Assembly: GCF_001427225.1 (NCBI RefSeq)
Contig: NZ_LMFH01000001.1
Coordinates: 616,207 to 680,206, forward strand
Direction: 5' to 3'
DNA length: 64,000 bases
DNA from: Lysobacter sp. Root494
GTDB taxonomy: Bacteria > Pseudomonadota > Gammaproteobacteria > Xanthomonadales > Xanthomonadaceae
In this document: positions 59,900 to 64,000 of the stretch, piece after piece
Layout of the letters: the number at the start of each line of letters is the position of its first letter
Numbering within the stretch: position 1 is the stretch's first letter
Notes under the pieces: model-generated
Told to the model about the DNA's origin: nothing
Databases searched by the model: none
What the model saw: the letters and a program-made list of their open reading frames with translations, nothing else
Translations under genes and position numbers: made by a program

Positions 59900-60454
59900 T
59901 CATCCTTTTCGGCGTTCGTGGTTCCACAGCACCTCGCCGTGCCCGCTCGCACGCGCCAGCACGCGGGCCAGGACGAACAGCAGGTCGGAAAGGCGGTTGA
60001 GATAGCGGATGGCTTCCGGCCGCACCGCGTCATGGCGGGACAGCGTGACGGTCTCGCGTTCGGCGCGGCGCACGACGGTGCGGGCGACATGGCAGCGGGC
60101 CGCGGCTTCGCCGCCACCGGGGAGGATGAAATCCTTCAGCGGCGGCAGCGGGTCGTTGAAGGCGTCGAGGTGCTGTTCCAGGCGCTCGATGTCGGCATCG
60201 AAGATCGCCGCGTGCCCGGGAATGCACAGCTCGCCGCCGAGATCGAACATCTGGTGCTGCACCGACACGAGCAGCGAACGCACGTCGTCCGGAATCTCTG
60301 CCGCCAGCACCAGGCCGATGCACGAATTGGCTTCGTCGACCGTGCCATACGCAGCGACGCGGGCCGAATCCTTGGCGACGCGGCTGCCATCACCCAGGCC
60401 GGTGGTGCCGTCGTCGCCGGTCTTCGTATAGATCTTGGAAAGACGGTTGCCCAT
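59900..60454 (-). CDS. Cob(I)alamin adenosyltransferase, PduO type
   Basis: Transfers the adenosyl group of ATP to cob(I)alamin, giving coenzyme B12. The 184-residue protein has SKIYTKTGDDGTTGLGDGSRV (ATP site) and YGTVDEANSCIGLVLA. The helical core follows, with HQMFDLGGELC, DFILPGGGEAAARCHVARTVVRRAER (read in parts) and the closing YLNRLSDLLFVLARV. All hallmarks are intact. A DUF6580 membrane protein lies 80 bases upstream on the same strand with a repeat element between them. Confidence 0.95.
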   Translation of the reverse strand: MGNRLSKIYTKTGDDGTTGLGDGSRVAKDSARVAAYGTVDEANSCIGLVLAAEIPDDVRSLLVSVQHQMFDLGGELCIPGHAAIFDADIERLEQHLDAFNDPLPPLKDFILPGGGEAAARCHVARTVVRRAERETVTLSRHDAVRPEAIRYLNRLSDLLFVLARVLARASGHGEVLWNHERRKG

Positions 60455-60470
60455 GCTTCGCCCTGTCCGG

Positions 60471-60537
60471 GTAGGAGCGGCCCATGGCCGCGATCGCTTT
60501 CGCGGTTGTGCAGGTCGCGCCCGCGGGGCGCTCCTAC
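60471..60537. repeat. REP-like element overlapping the end of the DUF6580 gene
   Basis: GTAGGAGCG (60471-60479) and CGCTCCTAC (60529-60537) are perfect inverted copies, with GCGGCC.. and ..GCGGGGCG inside. This is the GTAGGAGCGGC-type element widespread in Xanthomonadaceae and pseudomonads. The TAG stop codon of the minus-strand membrane-protein gene is part of its right end. Confidence 0.85.
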
Positions 60538-61103
60538 ACCGTCTGCGCGCGCAGCGCCGGCATCCGGTGGCGCAGCAGGCTGAAGCCGCCGAACAGCAGC
60601 GCCGAGAAGAACAGCGTGCCCAGCAGCGTGCCCTGGAAGAACGGAATGCCGGCGATGTACGAAGCGAGCAGGCCGGCCGCGTTCTGCGGATACATCGACG
60701 AACCGATCCATGCCGCGAAGTTGGTGATGAGGAAGAAGAGCACCGAGCCCATCAGCGAATAACCGAGCACGCGCACGCCGTTCACCTTGCCGCGCAGGCC
60801 GAAGCCGAGCACCGAGGACAGCGCGATGCAGGCGTACACCAGCCAGAAGCTGGTACTGCCGAAGTAGGTGGCGTAGGTGCCGCCGTGGATGCCGGACAGC
60901 GCGAGGTCGGAGGCGAACATCGCCACCAGGGGGACCAAGATCGCCAGCGAGCGCGATCCGAAATACGCACCGCCGAACAGCGCGATCGCTTCGACCGGCG
61001 AGAAGTTCCACGGATGCGGCATCACCCGCGTCAGCGCAGCGGCGAGGATCATGGCGCCCAGGATCAGCGGGCCGGGAGCGAAGGAGACGTTCGGACGATT
61101 CAT
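60534..61103 (-). CDS. DUF6580-family membrane protein
   Basis: A 189-residue inner-membrane protein with about five or six hydrophobic helices (PLILGAMILAAALTRVMP, AILVPLVAMFASDLALSG, FWLVYACIALSSVLGFGL and others). The conserved PHPWNFSPVEAIALFGGAYFG after the first helix and IPFFQGTLLGTLFFSALLFGG near the C terminus fit the DUF6580 group, whose fold resembles substrate-binding S components of ECF vitamin transporters. Standing next to the B12 adenosyltransferase, a role in cobalamin or cobinamide uptake is conceivable but unproven. Its stop codon comes from a repeat element. Confidence 0.75.
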   Translation of the reverse strand: MNRPNVSFAPGPLILGAMILAAALTRVMPHPWNFSPVEAIALFGGAYFGSRSLAILVPLVAMFASDLALSGIHGGTYATYFGSTSFWLVYACIALSSVLGFGLRGKVNGVRVLGYSLMGSVLFFLITNFAAWIGSSMYPQNAAGLLASYIAGIPFFQGTLLGTLFFSALLFGGFSLLRHRMPALRAQTV

Positions 61104-61160
61104 GGGCGGTATTCGTGGCGTTCATGGCCGGTGGCGGCCGCAGACCGTTAGCATAACGCA

Positions 61161-62444
61161 ATGCCCCAGACCGACCTGTCACCGGCCTCCACGCATGTCG
61201 CGAGCGAAGGCGCCCTGCACGACGTGCTGATCATCGGCGGCGGGCTGGTCGGCGCGAGCCTCGCCATCGCACTCGACCGGCTGGGCCTCGCCGTCGGCCT
61301 GGTCGAAGCCGCGCCGCCGGGCGCAGTGCCGCCCGTATTCGACGAACGCAACCTCAGCTTCGCCGAGGCCACCGTCAACGCACTCACCGCGCTCGGCGTG
61401 ATGCGGAAGCTGCGTGCGCCAACCGGCGCGATCGAGCGCATCCACGTCAGCCGCAGCGGCGACTTCGGCCGTACCCTGCTCGACGCCGCCAGGCACGGGC
61501 GCAGCGAATTCGGACGCGTGGTGATTGCGCGCGACTTCGGCGAAGCGCTGGAAGCGCGACTGGGCGAGCTCCAGCACCTGCGCCGTTATCGTCCCATGCG
61601 TTTCCTCGGACTGGAGGAAGACAACCCGGATGCGCGCGTGGTGCGCGTCGCCGGCGAAACTGGCGAACACCGGCTGCGCACGCGCCTGCTGGTCGGCGCG
61701 GACGGCACCCGCAGCGGCGTTCGCGACGCGCTGGGCATCGGCGCCGACGAGCACGACTATGCGCAGACACTGTTCGTCACCCGCCTGCGCGCCGAGCGCA
61801 CTCCCGACGGCACCGCTTACGAACGCTTCGGCAACGATGGTCCGACCGCGCTGTTGCCACGCGGCGATCGCCACTTCGGACTGATCCACGGCGTGGCGCG
61901 CGGGGAGGCCGACGCGGTCGCCGCCATGGACGAGGCCGCGTTTCTCGCGCGCGTGCAGGAGGCCTTCGGCTGGCGCGCCGGCCGCTTCCTGTCGTGCGGC
62001 GCGCGCAGCGCCTATCCGGTCACGCGCATGATGGCGCAGGCATTGGCCGCGCCGCGCGCAGTGCTGGTCGGCAATGCGGCACAGACGATCCACCCGATCG
62101 GCGCGCAGGGATTCAACCTCGGCCTGCGCGATGCGCTCACGCTCGCGGAGCTGATCGAAGACGCGCGACGCGGCGATCCCGGTTTCGATTGCGGCGATGC
62201 GGCGCTGCTCGCGCGCCATGCGCAACGGCGCCAGGACGATCGCGGGCGGACCATGGCGTTTTCCGATGGCCTCGCCCGCTTCACGTCGAATGATTCGGAA
62301 CTGCTGCGCCCGCTGCGCAGCCTCGGTCTGTTCGCGGCCGATCGCCTGCCGTCCGCACAGGCGTTCCTGGTCGGCGCGGCGATGGGCTACCGCGGCGACG
62401 TACCCGCGCTGTGTCGCACGCCCGCGACCGCGGGGGCCGCATGA
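61161..62444 (+). CDS. ubiH: UbiH-type FAD monooxygenase of ubiquinone synthesis
   Basis: A 427-residue class A flavin hydroxylase that oxygenates the quinone ring of ubiquinone precursors. Motifs: the Rossmann VLIIGGGLVGASLA (about 22-35), the DG motif VGADGTRSGVRD, and the second FAD motif VLVGNAAQTIHPIGAQGFN followed by LGLRDALTLAELI. VFDERNLSFA is the UbiH-type segment after the first strand. The start at 61161 adds about 20 residues before the Rossmann strand; GTG codons inside could be used. The next hydroxylase overlaps it by four bases. Confidence 0.92.
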   Translation: MPQTDLSPASTHVASEGALHDVLIIGGGLVGASLAIALDRLGLAVGLVEAAPPGAVPPVFDERNLSFAEATVNALTALGVMRKLRAPTGAIERIHVSRSGDFGRTLLDAARHGRSEFGRVVIARDFGEALEARLGELQHLRRYRPMRFLGLEEDNPDARVVRVAGETGEHRLRTRLLVGADGTRSGVRDALGIGADEHDYAQTLFVTRLRAERTPDGTAYERFGNDGPTALLPRGDRHFGLIHGVARGEADAVAAMDEAAFLARVQEAFGWRAGRFLSCGARSAYPVTRMMAQALAAPRAVLVGNAAQTIHPIGAQGFNLGLRDALTLAELIEDARRGDPGFDCGDAALLARHAQRRQDDRGRTMAFSDGLARFTSNDSELLRPLRSLGLFAADRLPSAQAFLVGAAMGYRGDVPALCRTPATAGAA

Positions 62445-63643
62445 GCCGCCGCGACCTGGTTGACGTCGCCATCGTCGGTGCTGGTGTGGTCGGCGCCGCC
62501 GCCGCGCTCGCACTCGCGCGTGATGGCTGGCAGGTGACCCTGGTCGAAGCGCGCGAACCCCCACGCTGGCGCGTGGAGCAGCCGGACCTGCGCGTCTACG
62601 CGTTCGCTTCCGACAATGCGGCGCTGCTGGACGATCTCGGCGTCTGGCCGTCGATTGCCGGCGCTCGCGTGCAGCCGTACCGCGGCATGCGCGTGTGGGA
62701 CGCGGCGGGCGGCGGCGAGCTGCGCTTCGATGCGGACAGTTTTGGCCGTCGCGAACTCGGCTGGATCGTCGAGAACGCATTGCTCGTCGACCGCCTTTGG
62801 GCCGCATTGCCGGCCGCCGGCGTGCGCGTGTTGTGTCCGGTGCAACTGGTTGCGCTCGAGCAGGGCGAGGACCACGCCACGCTCGACCTCGACGATGGCA
62901 CGCGTCTGCGCGCGCGGCTCGTGCTCGCGGCGGACGGCGGCGATTCGAAGCTGCGCTCGCTCGCCGGCATCGACACCTATACCCACGACTACGGGCAGAA
63001 CGGCCTCGTCGCTTTCGTCGACCACGAACGCCCGCACGATGCGACCTGCTGGCAACGGTTCCTGCCGACCGGCCCACTCGCCTTCCTGCCGTTCGTGGAC
63101 GAGCGCGACACCGGCGAAGGCGGCCACCGCAGTTCGATCGTATGGACGCTGCCCGAAGGCGAAGCCCTGCGCCTGCTTCACGCTGAGGATAAAAACTTCC
63201 TGCGCGAACTGGACAACGCCTTCGCCGGCACGCTCGGTGCATTGACTGCAGTATCGAAGCGCGCCGCGTTCCCGCTGAAGCGCCAGCTCGCCCAGGCGCA
63301 CGTCGCTGGGCGTGTCGCGGTGATCGGCGATGCCGCGCACGTGGTGCATCCGCTCGCGGGCCAGGGCGTGAACCTGGGCCTGCGCGACGTCGCCGCGTTG
63401 CGGGCGATGCTGCAACGGCAGCGCGCAGCGGGTCGCGATCCGGGCGCCTCGGCCTCGCTGGCGCGGTGGGCACGGGAACGTCGCAGCGAGAATGCGATCG
63501 CCGCGTATTCGTTCGACACGCTCAACCGCCTGTTCTCCAACGACCACGTGCTCGCGACGCTGGCGCGCGGGCCGCTGCTCGGGCTCGCGGGAAAGTTGCC
63601 GCCGCTGCGGCATGCGTTGTGGAAGCATGCGGCGGGGTTGTAG
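62441..63643 (+). CDS. Second ubiquinone FAD hydroxylase (UbiI/UbiF/VisC type)
   Basis: A 400-residue class A flavin monooxygenase coupled to ubiH by an ATGA overlap. The Rossmann motif is VDVAIVGAGVVGAAAALALA, then VYAFASDNAALLDDLGVW (the UbiF/UbiI SxxS-type strand), the DG motif VLAADGGDSKLRSLAGI, and VAVIGDAAHVVHPLAGQGVNLGLRD. It should carry out a second ring hydroxylation; the C5 or C6 position cannot be told from sequence alone. Nothing after it is co-oriented. Confidence 0.92.
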   Translation: MSRRDLVDVAIVGAGVVGAAAALALARDGWQVTLVEAREPPRWRVEQPDLRVYAFASDNAALLDDLGVWPSIAGARVQPYRGMRVWDAAGGGELRFDADSFGRRELGWIVENALLVDRLWAALPAAGVRVLCPVQLVALEQGEDHATLDLDDGTRLRARLVLAADGGDSKLRSLAGIDTYTHDYGQNGLVAFVDHERPHDATCWQRFLPTGPLAFLPFVDERDTGEGGHRSSIVWTLPEGEALRLLHAEDKNFLRELDNAFAGTLGALTAVSKRAAFPLKRQLAQAHVAGRVAVIGDAAHVVHPLAGQGVNLGLRDVAALRAMLQRQRAAGRDPGASASLARWARERRSENAIAAYSFDTLNRLFSNDHVLATLARGPLLGLAGKLPPLRHALWKHAAGL

Positions 63644-63656
63644 GGCTCGCGCTGAC

Positions 63657-63814
63657 GGCCCCTCACCCTGCGTTTCTTCGCGACGCTGTCCCTCTCCCCG
63701 CAAGCGGGGCGAGGAGGGAACGAGTACTTCCCTCTATGCTTGCAAGGGCAAGGAGATGAATATTTCCTTCTCCCCGCATGCGGGGAGAAGGTGCCCGCAG
63801 GGCGGATGAGGGGC
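63657..63814. repeat. Large CCCTCACCC/GGGTGAGGG-type palindromic element
   Basis: Outer arms GCCCCTCACCCTGCG and CAGGGCGGATGAGGGGC enclose two GC hairpins, CCTCTCCCCGCAAGCGGGGCGAGG and CCTTCTCCCCGCATGCGGGGAGAAGG. It is an extragenic repeat of a kind found in many GC-rich Proteobacteria and may also end the ubi transcript. Confidence 0.85.
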
Positions 63815-63844
63815 AGTTTTTCGCGGCGAAAACCGGAAACAAAA

Positions 63845-63868
63845 AACGCCCCGCCGAAGCGGGGCGTT
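63845..63868 (-). terminator. Terminator of the EF-hand gene
   Basis: AACGCCCCGC/GCGGGGCGTT with CGAA loop, followed on the minus strand by TTTTTTG, 27 bases beyond the stop of the partial gene. Confidence 0.9.
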
Positions 63869-63895
63869 CTGCTCCTGCACGCACTCCCTTGTGCG

Positions 63896-64000
63896 TCAGT
63901 CCGTCCAGCCCTTCATTTCGTCCTTCGACAGGCGGCCGTTGTGGTTGATGTCCACCGCAACGAATTCGCGCGTCAGGTCGGCATTGCCGCTGGCATTCAC
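63896..64000 (-). CDS. EF-hand domain protein (C-terminal fragment at the window edge)
   Basis: The last 34 residues of a minus-strand gene enter from the right edge. They include one complete calcium-binding EF-hand loop, DINHNGRLSKDE (Asp, Asn, Asn at 1, 3, 5; Gly at 6; Glu at 12), preceded by LTREFVAV and ending KGWTD. Start and remaining domains are outside the window. Small exported EF-hand proteins of this kind are common in Xanthomonadaceae. Confidence 0.8.
   Translation of the reverse strand: MNASGNADLTREFVAVDINHNGRLSKDEMKGWTD

Noticed and set aside
61104-61160. Possible cobalamin riboswitch before the DUF6580 gene
   Set aside because: Only 57 bases lie before the divergent ubiH start, and no B12-box is seen.

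Overview
This 64 kb window is high-GC, gene-dense chromosomal DNA. Gene content and order point to the Xanthomonadaceae/Lysobacteraceae (Lysobacter- or Luteimonas-like): a pgk-HAD-pyk-class I fba glycolysis block, a ColR/ColS-like two-component pair beside rimK, thiS-thiG-trmB, an SAH riboswitch on ahcY, ubiH plus a second ubiquinone hydroxylase, abundant secreted hydrolases, and GTAG-type palindromic repeats. The genus is inferred from remembered family features, not from a search. No prophage, insertion sequence, CRISPR array, rRNA or plasmid function is visible. There is one tRNA, tRNA-Gly(CCC).

Layout. 1-4.3 kb: lower glycolysis (pgk end, HAD phosphatase, pyk, fba). 4.3-12.4 kb: macro-domain protein, a tripartite RND pump lacking its outer-membrane channel, a TrmH-type RNA methyltransferase, an M28 peptidase and mscL. 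12.5-18.6 kb: FAH-family hydrolase, Rieske protein, SLC13-type transporter, trmB, thiG and thiS. A 750 bp stretch with an orphan c-di-GMP riboswitch lies between thiG and thiS. 18.7-29 kb: GDSL autotransporter esterase, tRNA-Gly, rimB-rimK, an OmpR-family two-component system, ilvE, a secreted metzincin protease and two paralogous small exported proteins. 28.9-37.1 kb: methionine-cycle genes metF, ahcY (with SAH riboswitch) and metK, interleaved with an alpha/beta hydrolase, a LytS/LytTR pair and a membrane diguanylate cyclase. 37.3-42.6 kb: an OlsF-like two-domain acyltransferase with an LpxH-like phosphoesterase and a YdjM-type membrane protein, a small exported protein, and dusB. 42.7-50.9 kb: amidohydrolase, an 874-residue muramidase/papain/alpha-beta hydrolase fusion, nucleoside transporter, a GGQEF-variant cyclase, aldo/keto reductase and Fur-controlled hemP. 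51-57 kb: ECF sigma/anti-sigma/PDZ operon, SPFH-NfeD pair, gcvT and gcvH. 57-64 kb: a 1.1 kb gap with no clear gene, a histone H1-like protein, HDAC-family protein, cobalamin adenosyltransferase with a DUF6580 membrane protein, two ubiquinone hydroxylases, and the end of an EF-hand protein.

How the genes work together. metF supplies methyl groups, metK makes SAM and ahcY removes SAH; ahcY senses SAH by riboswitch, while metF and metK share a 16-bp hairpin-like leader motif. c-di-GMP appears twice as synthesis (two GGDEF proteins) and once as sensing (the riboswitch). The envelope theme recurs in the RND pump, OlsF/LpxH-like genes, ECF-sigma/PDZ operon, MscL and SPFH/NfeD. The most unusual object is the three-enzyme fusion at 43990-46614. 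The most unusual regulatory object is the riboswitch inside the split thiS/thiG locus.
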